From the NCBI GenBank assembly GCA_009823395.1, contig CM020501.1, positions 19,718,361 to 19,782,360 on the forward strand: a stretch of DNA of 64,000 nt. Direction: 5' to 3'. Of the stretch, positions 32,263 through 44,374 are shown in pieces (position 1 is the stretch's first letter; each line of letters opens with the position of its first letter). Both the position numbers and the translations under genes were made by a program. This stretch comes from Thamnaconus septentrionalis. Lineage: Eukaryota > Chordata > Actinopteri > Tetraodontiformes > Monacanthidae. The notes beneath the pieces were generated by a model that ran no database searches, was not told the DNA's origin, and saw only the letters and a list, made by a program, of their open reading frames with translations.

Positions 32263-32747
32263 GAATTTTTCTAACTAATTAAACCTTGTTGGGACCTCAG
32301 AAAGTTGTGAAACAAAAACCATTTCTTTACTCCACTGAGAATTGGGCAGAGTAGCATCTTTTACTCTTAATATCTTAGTTTTGTGTCTCTATTCAGTAAT
32401 GTCACACACTTCACACACAATTTTTTTAAACTGGTGAATTCCACTTTTCAGCAACGTTTGTGAATCTCGTTGAATCTCTGCCCTCGTGTTTTAATGCTGC
32501 GGCCCATGTCCTCTGCTGTAGCCACCCAGTTACTGGCCGTACGGAGGTGGCGCCGTCTGACTAAACCTGCCAGCGTGAACTCTTGACCTCTCAGTGGAAT
32601 CGCTCCAGCTGCTTGCGGAGGGCAACAGTTTGTTTCCACTTGATAGGAGCAAGTAAACAGACTGTCTGGAGGACGGAGCGCGAGATGCGCAGAGCATCCG
32701 GCTGAGTTGCATTAAAATATTTGTTTATTACACACAAGCGCACACGC

Positions 32748-32790
<43 letters not shown>

Positions 32791-33098
32791 TACTTTAAGT
32801 CTTTGGGACTTTCCCACGCTCAGCGACCTTGGTGAAGATATCCAAACACAAGAAAAGTACATTTTCATCACAAGATCAGAAAGAAGAACCAGGATAAAAA
32901 AAAAAAAAAACACACAAAAGTGCAACACGACTCGACACTCTCAATCAGCGAGGAGTGTTTGAGAGAGATTACTCACCCTGAAATTCTTTGTTGCTTTTAA
33001 CAAAGAAAACGTCTTGACAAAAAAAAAACTTTTGTTCTGCTTGGCTGGCAAATGCTGGCGGCTGATAATTTTTATAGTTATTTTTCCCCACTGGTTAG

Positions 33099-33167
33099 CG
33101 TTTTGCTTTGTTTTTTGAAGAAGGGCTGCAGCGTTTGCAGGCCTTCTTCAAAAAACAAAACAAAACG
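33099..33167. repeat. Inverted repeat, 26-bp arms
   Basis: Arms 33099-33124 and 33142-33167 pair at 25 of 26 positions across a 17-base loop. Confidence 0.85.
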
Positions 33168-33288
33168 GTCAACGTCTCAGTCCCAACGAGGTCATAAATC
33201 CTGCAGCGGGACGGACTGAGGTCGGAGGAGTTTTAACTCAATGTTGGAAACGTGTGACTTATGTACTGCAGGATCATCTTGGTGTTTA

Positions 33289-33377
33289 GAAGGGTTGAGT
33301 GGAGGCAACCGGACTGGGTTTTTGCTGTCTTGAAAGCTCAGCAGAAACCCAGTCCGGTTGCCTCCACTCAACCCTTC
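33289..33377. repeat. Perfect inverted repeat, 33-bp arms
   Basis: Arms 33289-33321 and 33345-33377 are exact reverse complements with a 23-base loop that can pair five more bases (tgctg/cagca). A 10-bp direct repeat TGTACTGCAG lies outside at 33262 and 33385. Confidence 0.9.
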
Positions 33378-33688
33378 CACACTGTGTACTGCAGCTGGAC
33401 AAGGCTGACAAGGCCGTCAAACAACACTTGATACCTCGGGACGTTTTTTCTACACCTTAAACAAGGGGTGCCGGGGGGTTCTTGCAAAGCATCTGGTTGT
33501 GTCTTCTTCTCTTTATTCTTCTTCTTCTTCAAGTTCAACTTTTTTTAGACTAATCAAGGATTTGAAAAAGGTTCTGTGAAATATGGTGCGAGGAAAACGT
33601 TCTGAGTTTTTAATGGCAAGTTATTTTTATTTATTCATTAACTTATTTTTATTCATTTATGTTAGCATCTGTGTATGTATGAGTGGAT

Positions 33689-33725
33689 ATGTGTATAATT
33701 TCCATCTGTGGGAAATTATACACAT
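33689..33725. repeat. Perfect inverted repeat, 15-bp arms
   Basis: Arms ATGTGTATAATTTCC (33689-33703) and GGAAATTATACACAT (33711-33725) with a 7-base loop. Confidence 0.9.
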
Positions 33726-34064
33726 CTTCGATTTTAACCAATCATTATTTTTTGTAAAAAAAAAGAAAGAAAGAAAAATACACACCTTGTTTTTCCTTTT
33801 ATCCCATTAAAAATGTAATAACAGTGTAATAAAACTCAAATTCTTCTTCTTCTTCTTCTTCTCTGGCAGTGAGAGCGGAGCCATTGCTGCTGATGGGAGC
33901 CCCTTTTTCCTCCTGCCACTCTGCCTGCGGCTTCGCAGCGGCTGCGGCTCAAGCACCGTCTTGACCTCCCCGACATCCATTTTCATCCCATTTGAGCTCG
34001 TTGAGGAGCAGAAGACATGAGAAGGAGACTGTGAGGGCCAGACAGGGGGGAGACAGTGAAACAC

Positions 34065-34111
<47 letters not shown>

Positions 34112-35649
34112 AAAGAGTGTTTGTTTAGGTGCATTGCATTGCCCTGTACATCTGTTTGCTGCTTGTTTATATCTCAGCCCAGGTCACTCCGCCAACCTAA
34201 GAGCTGTAACTCTATTTGTTACCGGATGATTACAACCCTGTGTGTCTCCACACGGCCTCTGTGCCCATGTGTGTGTGTGTGTGTGCGTGCGTGCGTGCTG
34301 CGCGTGTGCATGTGCTCAATTCCACATGGATTTTATGGACGCCTGCCACGGCCATGCAATTCGAAGGGGGCCATTCTGGGAGCCTGGGGGGAGGTGGTGG
34401 TGGGCTGTGGAGGGTTAGGTAGTGAATGGGAAAAATGTAATCTGTCAGCGGGGGTGGGGTAGCGGGGGAGGGGTGAGGAGGTCTGTGGTGCCTGCTTGTT
34501 TATACAGGCCTAACAAGTAGCAGTGGGCAGCGATGAATTTATCCAAACATGTTAATCCTCAGTTTGCTCTTGGCTTGCTGGCCGTGCGTGCTCTGGATGT
34601 GTGTGTGTGTGTGTGTGTGTGTGTGATATAACATGTTTCCAATATCGACAGATTAAAGTCGTGAAAGTTTTTCAGAAAATAAAAAGGAATTGAACCAAAT
34701 CATGAAAACATAATTATGGGAAAGATTACACATGTTATTGTTGTATGCATTGGGACGGAGTTTGGGCAGTTGCGCTCTGTTTTTTTTGGTGGGACTCTGA
34801 CAGTTTGAAAAGTGACGCACTCAACCACAAAGTGGCACACAAGTCGTCTCGACCACTGTGAATAAAAAAACCTGAATGTACATGTCAACTGCTAGGAAGC
34901 TACTCAGCGACACCCGCAGCTACCCGTGTGACATGTGTTGAGCAGATTTTAACAGTAGCGCATTTCTGTCCCCCATGCCCCTCCTCCCTCCCTCCACTTC
35001 CTGTGTCCTAACCTTTCAAAACATGTGCCCATGCCGGGTTTCAAAAGCGAACAGACGTCACGGCTGCTGGTAATTCAGAAAGTGGTGTTGGGTTTTTTTT
35101 GCTTTCGTTATTATCGTTGTTGTTTAACTTCTACATTTCTTTATCTCCAACGTCATGGGGCACATGTGGTGCGATCACATGATAAGTGTGAGGTTAGGTC
35201 GTAGCGACATAATGTGAGTCAACAAGGAGGAACTTTCAGCCCAAACGTTACAGTTTCTTTTTTTCTTTTTTTTTTTCTTTTTAAAAAAAGCCTGGTTGGT
35301 CAGATGGGCCTTTCGTCCTGCAGACAGAGACATCATGAACACAACTGACAATCTAATCAAATCAGTGGTTCTCAACTAGTGGAGTCTGGGGACCCACATT
35401 TTTTTCCCCACTATTTTTCCTTAGCCCACTTTCTATCATTCTGGGAAATAAACTATTTTAATTTTGTGTCTTGCAAAATACATGCCAATAACTTTCTCTA
35501 TAAATATATATCCTTTAAATCCCTTATTTAAATTAAAAAAAATAAAATAAAAAAAAAAGTGGCGGGAGGGTGGACTGGCACTGCCCACAAAGTCGATGCA
35601 CCAGTTGAGAAACGCTTTTTTTTCACCCATGAACAAATTACATTTGCCA

Positions 35650-35790
35650 CTAATGTGCACATCTTTGGACTGTGGGAGTCTCGCTGACGTCGGGAGAAGA
35701 TGCGCACTACCACAAAAAAAGTCCCCAATGAATTCAGGCCTCGGCGGGGGGCTGGTTTAGCGACAGCGACGACCACTGCACTGCTACACA
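35650..35790 (-). mobile_element. HE1/L2-like SINE fragment, opposite orientation
   Basis: CACATCTTTGGACTGTGGGAG and, 100 bases on, GCGACAGCGACGACCACTGC match the reverse complement of the fish SINE consensus pattern. Diverged. Confidence 0.45.
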
Positions 35791-36863
35791 CAAAAAAGCA
35801 AAACAACACCAGTGAAGACATCTGCGCGTGTCGGGGGGGGGGGCCTGGACTACAGAAGACGTCAAGACTGCGTTTGCCCGCTAATTGACTCCTGACTGCG
35901 TGATATGGTTTGAAGTTTTTTGCAGAAATTTTGACTCAGAGCTTCACGAGAAGGACGCCAAGGAGAAAAAAAAAGAAAGAGAAACCCGCTGGCAACACAC
36001 ATCTTTGTCCCCTCGGTTTGTATCTGCGTCTCGTTCTCCTTGACTCATCGCCACAAAAAGGCGCAGGGATGGGGAAGAGGAGAAGAAGATCCCGCTGCCG
36101 ACATGTCTCAGAGGAGCATCCTGTTGCCACACAGCCAAACACAAAATCAATCCTGACCGAGCTAAAGCCTGTTTGTTGTCATGTTAGCAAACAGCACACT
36201 GATCCTTCAAGGACAAAACTGAAGGGAGTTGTTTTTTTGTTTTTGTTTTTTGCGTTTGTTTTATTTTTATAGTATTAGTAATTTAGATCTGTATTGAAGT
36301 ATGTGTATACTGTCCCACATTGACAGCAGAACAGTACACAAAAGGAGTGAAGCAGACTCCAGACTGGAGCTTGCATGCTTTATTTGTGGAAATTAAAAAA
36401 ATGGGGGTGTGTGGGTTACGAGGGGCCGCATTCCTGCCTGAAATTAACGTCACAATTCCATATAAAGCAGCTCTGGAACTGTTTTATTCCCTCCCATACA
36501 AATGGATGTTTGCTCAATCAACAGAAAAAATATTTAAGTACTCCATGTGTTTTGTTTTGTTTTTTTCCATCATTATTTTTTCAAGCCCAGGGCCAGTGAT
36601 TTGGACCTGTGCCAGTCTGTGTCTCTCCCCCCAAGGACTTGTCATTAAATGTAATATTCCTCAGCTGTTGCTGCAGACTGCAGGTGATCCTGGTCTCCTG
36701 CAGGAACCCAGTCAAAGGATTCAGTCAAAACTGTCACGTTAAGAAGGTCTCATATTCACCTCGGCAGTGATCCGAACCTCCGTCCTCATCAGAAACGAGA
36801 AAAGTGCCTCCGCTGCTCTCCTGGCTGGCTCTATTTCTTGTCGGGTGTGTGCTAAAACACACA

Positions 36864-37070
36864 GTTATTGCCCCTTTGTGATGTCACCAAGATCACCGAG
36901 ACCCCGTCCACCTCCCCAGCCAGGTGTTGGCCCCGCCCTCTAAGACCACCTTCCAGCTTCTTCTTTGTTTCATGTCCTTCAAAACATGCGGATGGTCGTT
37001 TCAACGCAGCAGCTGAAACTGGACTTTTCTGCAGGAGGCCGTAAACAGCGGGCTACCTCTGTTGTTTCCT
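36864..37070 (+). repeat. Dispersed TGATGTCACA repeat, copy 4
   Basis: Has CCCTTTGTGATGTCACCAAG, CCAGCCAGGTGTTGGCCCC and the end block GCAGGAGGCCGTAAACAGCG. Confidence 0.5.
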
Positions 37071-38098
37071 GGAGATCTTTTTTTTCTTTTCTGTTATGAA
37101 AAATAAAGATCAGGAGCACGGGTTTAAATTTCCACCAAACTGCTGTAAATGGTGTCATGGTTGACTTTTACACACACACACACACACAGGATTTTGTTTT
37201 AGCACATGGAGGCAGCCATGGGGTTCGATCTTAATCACACGTTTGCAGCGGTTGTCGACATCCTTTCAAACACACAAACCAGAGAGATTTTTCACTCTGG
37301 GATCATTTTATTTTCCGTCGACACTGCAGTGAGGACGGCTGAACCCAAAACAAGGATTCAGTTGGGGAAAAAATACATTTCCTGTTGACATTCTGGCTAC
37401 CGCTTTCCCTTATTTGTACTTTCCATCTCTTAACTTGAACAGAAAAAAGGCAAAACAGCTCCATATAGGTAACCTTTTTTACGCTTTTGCAGTTTTGATG
37501 ACTTTATGTGGCCTGCTGCGAGCAGCAGATATGCCTCTAATCAAAGTCATGGTTACTGAAGAAGGCCATCAGGCTGAAACGTTATGGTTTGACATGGCCA
37601 AATAAATGGGTGTAATAAGAGACCTGTCCTCAAGATTTTTTGTGTACCTCCTTGCTAATGGACTGGTCTAATGAGAGAAACCTGTGACTTGCTCCAAGTT
37701 GAACGTAGACTGTTTCTTCTTAGATAGATAGATAGATAGATTAATAATTTATTAATCCTAGGAGTCTTCTTAAAATGCTTAAAATGTAAATATCAATCTC
37801 TCACTTGGGTTGGTTTCCTCCAGATGCTCAGAACTGCTGTTTGGTTGCTCGGTGGTCGATGCAAGACAGTGCATGTGCACCAGGTGTCGGAACACATGAT
37901 ACTGTTATCTCGCTCAATGAAAGAGTGTGAACTCTTTGCAAGGCGCTGCACAAACCCTGCAAAAGGTGGCATGAGTCAAGCTCAGGCGTGAAGTGAGTGG
38001 TAGAAAAAACACCGTCTTGAATAGATCCACCAGCACTGAACGATGTGAACGAGCAGTGAATGATACATTTGCAATATGACTATGTTATATATGCATAT

Positions 38099-38188
38099 AC
38101 ATACAGTGTAATACACTGTATGTATATATATATTTACTTTTTAAAAACACCAAATAATTGTCTGGCAAATACTTAATGACAATGATTG

Positions 38189-38275
<87 letters not shown>

Positions 38276-38365
38276 ATAGTGCAAACAAGTTTTCAGGTTT
38301 TCAGGCACCCTTAACAATCATTGTCATTAAGTATTTGCCAGACAATTATTTGGTGTTTTTAAAAA
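38099..38365. repeat. Large inverted repeat around an AT tract
   Basis: Arms 38138-38188 and 38315-38365 are perfect 51-bp reverse complements. Between them is an AT run (about 38191-38262). A second small palindrome with CATACAGTGT/ACACTGTATG arms is at 38099-38121. Confidence 0.9.
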
Positions 38366-38395
38366 AGTTTTAGCTGCATCAGAGGCACACAAACA

Positions 38396-38398
<3 letters not shown>

Positions 38399-38453
<55 letters not shown>
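38399..38453 (+). repeat. ATT microsatellite
   Basis: About 18 ATT units next to the inverted repeat. Confidence 0.9.
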
Positions 38454-38930
38454 GTGTTGTTGATAAGACACATTAGGAAAAACCCATTCTGGTTGTTCTT
38501 GTACTTTTGTGCTCTGGATGTGTTCCAAGGGACAAAGTCATCTTGCTGAAAACGTCCAGTTCTGTGGTGGGCAAAACAGTGCACGTGCAGCAAGTGGGTC
38601 AATTGTTGGTGCCTCCACTCAAACAAACAGCACTTGAAGACTCAAAGCTGATTTTTAGCGCATTACAGTACATTGCTGTTGCATGTGGCAAATGATATGT
38701 TTTGAATATAATTTTCAAACCACACAAATACAAATGATGATATATTTGGGGTCATGGTTGGTTCGTTTGTACATTTCACTCATTTGCCTAAAGTTCAGCA
38801 GGGGGTGCACAAAGGCTTCCTGCATTTCGGAATCCTAAAATTTTCTCATGTCCTGTTATGTCTCTCAGGTAAAAAAAAAAAAAGTCTTCAGAAAAACATT
38901 TACAGTGTGCATTTTTCACCCATACAGAGC

Positions 38931-39012
38931 AACACAGCGGTGCACAAAGGACAGTGGGAAGATTGTACGTTCAAATCCCACTTGATGTCATTCTGTGGGG
39001 AGAAAGAATGTT
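38931..39012 (+). mobile_element. HE1/L2-like SINE fragment
   Basis: AACACAGCGGTGCACAAAGG, GTTCAAATCCC (B-box-like) and TGTTCTCCCTGTGTCTGTCC match the fish tRNA-derived SINE/LINE tail in order. Diverged. Confidence 0.5.
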
Positions 39013-40436
39013 CTCCCTGTGTCTGTCCAGACATCAACATCGTTCTAAAGTTTCAAAAGCAGTCACATTGTTACGGACTCAGAGCAATTACACGTCCAAT
39101 TATCTTGCCTTTGACCATTTATAGTCTTTGCAGCTATCGAGGAACGTGTTTCTGCTGTGCAGCGCGGAGCCGGTTGCGTAAATCCACTTTATTAGCCTGA
39201 AACTTTTACTGCAGACATGTAAACTACAGCTGTGTGGCCCTTCGGTCAACGCACAGGAAGCCCAAACAGCGCAGCGGAGGGAGATTTATCGGTTTAGAGT
39301 CATCGGCTGCGCAAAAAAAGGAAGGGCGGGGAATTGCGATTTCAAAAAGTAGGCCAAAAACCTGCATTCTACTTTGTGGCCAACAGGGAGCACCAAAAAT
39401 GGTTGCAAAAAGACGAAGAATGCTTGGCTGTCAATGCGGAAAGCAGCACTAAATTCATACCTCTACAAACTGGTTAAAAAATGCTAGCTTTAAATCCTTA
39501 GTCTCAAAAAAAAAAACATTCTCATGTCTGTTTTCTTTGATTTTGTCTTATTTTGAATGAAAAGCATTTTTGCTGTGAGAACGAACCAGAAACTCACAGT
39601 GAAACCAATCTATCGGCTTCAGAACAGGTATTTGCCAGCCGATGCCAGCCAATGGGTGATGACGATGACTCCACTCATCTCTGCGCACAGTCAATGTTCA
39701 GAATGCATGGCCATCACTCCTATCCTGTCACTCTATTCAACGACGTGCACGCTCAGTAGGGCCTGGAACTCCTGAAGGGTCTCGGCCTCCGGGTCTCGTG
39801 CTTTCCTGCCTGTCTCACACATTCTCACATCACTGCTAGATCACACTGTGGAAGCAGGAGCAGAAGAGAAAAAAAAAATCCCAGAGAGAGGATATTTCAC
39901 AGCCTGATTGACAGACAAGCTGTTTGTTTTTGTTGTTATCAGGCAACAGATTTTATGTTCCTTCACCCCCCACCCCCACCCCGCGCTCTTCCGACGGCCT
40001 CTTCAGCTGTACGAAAGCGAGACGCGAATGTTTGCGGCTTCTGATTTCTGACTTCCTGTTGCACCACAAGGCAGAAGCAGGAAGGAAGACCGTATTGACT
40101 CAGAGGCGTCGGCGGGGAGCGTTGGTGGACCGGGGGGGGGGGTGCACAGCATGCTCGCTGCATTTGAGCTCTCCTGCGTTCAGTCAACCCGACTCTGCAG
40201 CCGACGCAACAATACAGGAATTCCGCTCCTCATGCCAGTTTCTGTGTCAGAGAGTCACTTCAGGTGGAAACCATGGCAACCAGACCTGACAGTGGCCCAC
40301 TTTGCCTTTCACCTTTTTCCACTTTTTCCACGCTCTCGGCACATCGGTTCCTTCCTGGTTCAAAAATGTGCTTCGGCTTTACAACAAAACATCTGTCTTT
40401 GAAGCTCCATTTATTCTTTCACATTAATCTAATTTA

Positions 40437-40572
40437 CTGCGATGAACTGGCGACTTGTCCAGGGTGTCACCCTGCCTTCGCCCTAAGACAGCTGGGATAG
40501 GCTCCAGCAGACCCCCGTGACCCTGAACAGGAATAAGCGGGTATAGAAGATGAATGAATGAATGAATTAATC
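40437..40572 (-). mobile_element. L2-like LINE 3' end, inverted copy
   Basis: The reverse complement matches 21003-21140 almost base for base, including the ATTC tail. Confidence 0.7.
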
Positions 40573-41490
40573 TAATTTATTGTTGTATTTAGCTCTTTAT
40601 TGAAATGACTCTCGACACACTGATTAAAAAACCTTAAAGGCTGTAGTTTGCCCACCCCTGTCGTACGTAGTTACCTGCTGGTGAGGTCGTAGAGGTCATA
40701 CTTCACTCTCCATCCACTTGTGGCTAAGAGTGCACAGACTAATTGCGCTGCTTAGGAAACTGTGACGTACAAACTGCACCGGCCTCAGTCTGCAGCCGCT
40801 GTTTACATCCGACTCCATTAGTGAACATGTGTGCACCTCCAGGTCTCGTGTAAACACTGAGGCTGTGATGGGAATCGGAGGCTTAAAGAATGAAGGTTTT
40901 TTTCCTCTTTTCCTCTCTGGCTAAAATCATTTTTCCTCTCTTTAGTTCCGTCTCCATTGTTAGATTGGAATTTTTCCAAAAAAAAAAGGAAAGTGGAAGT
41001 AAAGTAGAAATAAGTGATTTCCCTCCTCCTCCGACGTCGTCTGCGCAGCATTTGTTCCGTCTCCATCGTTCCCGCCGTGGGGGCCGTCTGAGAAGTGAGG
41101 GGGCGGAGGAGAGTGTGACAGAGGGCAGATGTTTCCTCGTCTGCTTTGATGAAGACTGCGAAGACGCAGGGAGGGCTGAGCTGTCGGGAGACAGGGTTTT
41201 TTCTTTTTCTTTTTTCCTCTTTTTATGAGGGAGGCCGGCCGATGCAGGTCTGGCAGCGGCTCTCTTTCCAAAGCCGCAGTCACACAGCCTAAAAAAGTTG
41301 AGCCAACACCCCTTCAACTTTGTACTTTACTTTTTCTCAGAAACAACAAGAAGAACAACAAAATAAAAAGAGTTGCTACTTTACTTTAAAGATTGGGGAG
41401 GAGAAACACAGGCTTTCCTAATAAAGGATGATGTCATCATGGTCTAAACAAAGGCCTGACTGTGTGCTGCATCTGTCCTCTCCAGTTGTC

Positions 41491-41492
41491 TG

Positions 41493-41551
<59 letters not shown>
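41491..41551 (+). repeat. TG microsatellite
   Basis: About 30 TG units in spacer DNA. Confidence 0.9.
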
Positions 41552-41557
<6 letters not shown>

Positions 41558-42878
41558 GTGTTAATGTGTTAAAGCCACATATTACCACCATGTGGTTCAG
41601 GAAATGACTTTGCGATGTAATCGACAGATTTCCTACCCTGAGTCTTGCCAGAATGTAAATGTGCCCTTATGTGTGCTGAGATTCACAACAACATTCAAAC
41701 AAGAAGGAAGTCGCTCTTGGTGGCATGCGGCGGTGGCGGCTGCGGCAGCATACTCAAACCACCGAGAAAACACCGCCCTCTAAAGGCCGCAAATACGATT
41801 GCGGATCACATCTGGACGGGCATAAATTAAATAAAGCTCGTTACGACTGCAGACAGAAAACAGCATTGTGCTGTTAATAAAATCGCAGGCCTCCTCGAAC
41901 TGTGTCTGTCTGACCAGCTTTAGGCGGGCATTGCATTGTGGGTAATGTCGGTTCCAGATCACGCCTGGGCTGGTTCTGGGCCACCATCCCTAATTTGATT
42001 TCAAGATTTTCACACACTGCCCGCAAACAGGCACATCTCTGTCTCTTCTCACAGTCCGAAGACTCACGCAAGTATTTCACCTCGTCAGTGTTGCGTCACC
42101 TGAAAATATTGAAATGGCGTCTGTGGAATCATTCATGCCCTTTAAAAGGAGAAGAGAAAACTGGCTAAAACCATCATACCTCTGACACTCTGCACAGAGG
42201 TCATTATCTCTGGAGTTAACAGTGAAAATCCAAAATTCTTTATGGCAAGACAAAGAAGGCTCATTTTATTTCCTTTTAATCAAAAAAATACAAGACTTGT
42301 TTTTGGGCTAAACTTAGTCTTTACTATTGTTATATGTGAATGGCTCAACGTCGTCTCTACTCAATTCACTTTTTGTGGAACAGATCAGCTCAACAGATGA
42401 CGAAAAGGGAGGAAGACAGAAACCATTCATTCCCGCAAGAGGAACTCCCCCACAGAAAGAAGTGCAGGGCATCGGTCCACAGGGAGGCTCTCCGAAAGGT
42501 AAACTGAATCAGTTCTCAATAAAGAAAAAAAATGTTTTTGAAAAAATTACCCTCGTATTCTCAATAATATTTGGAGTTGATAAAGCACAGATTTCACTTC
42601 AGAGGCTGCATTTGTTGGAATCGTCATGTCGGAAAAGGATGACGGAGGCTTCAGTGTGGTGTTGCTAGCATTTTTTTGCTAATACCTTCTCATTACAACA
42701 CATCGGGTGGTAGTTTGCACCCCAAAAACAATGTGTTCAGCAAGAATGAAAAAAAAACACATTATAAAAAAGATAATAGATGACGCGGGTCTGTGACAGT
42801 ATCATTTACTTTTACTACTTTTAGCTACTCATGGTTGACATACAGTGCAGCCATATTGAATGGCAGAAAGAAAGCGCT

Positions 42879-42936
42879 TCTTCTTCTTCTTCTTCTTCTT
42901 CTTCTTCTTCTTCTTCTTCTTCTTCTTCTTCTTCTT
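42879..42936 (+). repeat. CTT microsatellite
   Basis: About 19 CTT units, 120 bp from the last recovered exon of the Ig gene. Confidence 0.9.
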
Positions 42937-43045
42937 CAAACACTGTTCGCACAGCAAGACCAGCGCAGATTAAGCTGCAGAGAAAAGAGGAAACAAGTGG
43001 GATTAAAGAAAATTTTAAACAGATGGGGGAATATGAGATTATTTT

Positions 43046-43760
43046 TTAGGGCCACCCACCTCTGACGACCACTTTGGCCGTGGCTTCGCTGGAGCCGATG
43101 TGGTTGGTGGCCACGCACTTGTACGTGCCGCTGTCGCTCGCTTTGACCTGGGCGATGAGCAGCCGGCCGTCCCTGGTGGTCTCCGCTCCTGGGGGGAGGC
43201 TCTGCCGGTCCACCCGGCTCCACTCGAACTGGATGGGGTGAGAGCCGTGGACGAGGCACTGCACGTGGAGGGCGTCGCCCGCCCGCAGCCTCACCTGCTC
43301 GGGCAGGCAGGTGGTGTAGGGAGGGGCTGCGTGAAGGAGAGGACAGTCCGGAGGTCCCGTCAACAGTAAGCTGGAGAGATCAAATCTCATGAAATTTAAC
43401 AAAAAAAAATTAAAGCAGCTCAAGTTTCCATTTGTTTGTAATAACAGCCGGACGTGAGCGCCTGCAAAGACCCAGAAGAAGAAATATTGGAAGCAACTGC
43501 TAGCTTAGTTGAAGCTAAAAACATTAGCTGGCATGCTGAGGTACGCAGTTTTTCTCGCTTACCTCTACGATTGGCAAGAGTTTAAACACTGCAGCACATT
43601 GTTGCTAACACCGACCCAACACCAATGGGAGGAGCCAAGCCGGAGCTATGAGGTTCAACTAGCAGAAAAATCCCAGCTACGTTAAAGTTCGTGATTTGCG
43701 ATGGATGTATTTCTTTTTTTTTTTTCTTAGAAAAAATTCACCTGGGGCTATTCAAGCAAC

Positions 43761-43801
<41 letters not shown>

Positions 43802-44340
43802 GCCGACGCCACGTTCAATAGTTCCATTGTTCGACTTACTCTCCACCTCCATCTGCGTGTAGGCCTCGCTGTAGCCGTGCACGTTGGTGGCATTGCAGAT
43901 GTACTGGCCCGAATCCTGGCGCCCCACGCTGGTCAGCGTCAGCACGCCGTCGGCCATCGTGTGCTTCCACGGAAGCGGCGCCCGCAGCTTGGACCACGTG
44001 ATCACGGGAGGGGGGTCACCTGTCAAGCAGGAGCAGCAGCAGAGAGGAGGAGGAGATGATGATGGGGGAAAAAACGAGTGTAGCAGCTATCGAGGCGTTT
44101 TTTTTCTGCTCCCAGTTGGAGCGGAACTCACCGGAGGCCTGGCACGTCATGGTGACCATGTGTCCCTCCACCACCGTCATCTCCCGGGTGCTCACTGACG
44201 CCAGCGGCGCCCCGAGTCCGCCCTCCACAAAGATCTCCACCTTGACCTCAGTCATGCCCTCAGTGCTTCGGCCTTGGCAGATGTAGACGCCCGAGTCGTC
44301 GGGGTGGATGGCGGGCCACTGCGGAGGGAGGAGAGGTTGT

Positions 44341-44374
<34 letters not shown>

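Larger units (their letters stand above)
26179..33090. other. adgre5: Gene-poor spacer upstream of adgre5
   Basis: Should contain the missing adgre5 signal-peptide exon and promoter; I could not pick it out. A GC-richer stretch with a TATA-like TTTATAAACAG lies at 27880-27990, and a pyrimidine-rich plus-strand segment at 31130-31770 ends in a consensus donor (cca|gtaagt). Either could be a first exon, but there is no decisive evidence. A CA tract is at 30667-30717. Confidence 0.35.
33726..38098. other. Spacer with no recognised gene
   Basis: Contains CA tract 34065-34108, TG tract 34598-34623, SINE fragment 35650-35790 and dispersed repeat copy 4. The 140-codon plus-strand frame at 36320 has no domain and sits in AT-rich DNA. 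Confidence 0.45.
38400..43045. other. Spacer downstream of the Ig gene
   Basis: Contains an ATT tract (38399-38453), SINE fragment (38931), LINE tail (40437-40572), TG tract (41491-41551) and CTT tract (42879-42936). A possible plus-strand exon at 42384-42499 is noted under findings. Confidence 0.45.

Noticed and set aside
36320..36742. 140-codon plus-strand open frame as a gene
   Set aside because: No recognisable domain, no splice structure or neighbours, and AT-rich spacer composition.
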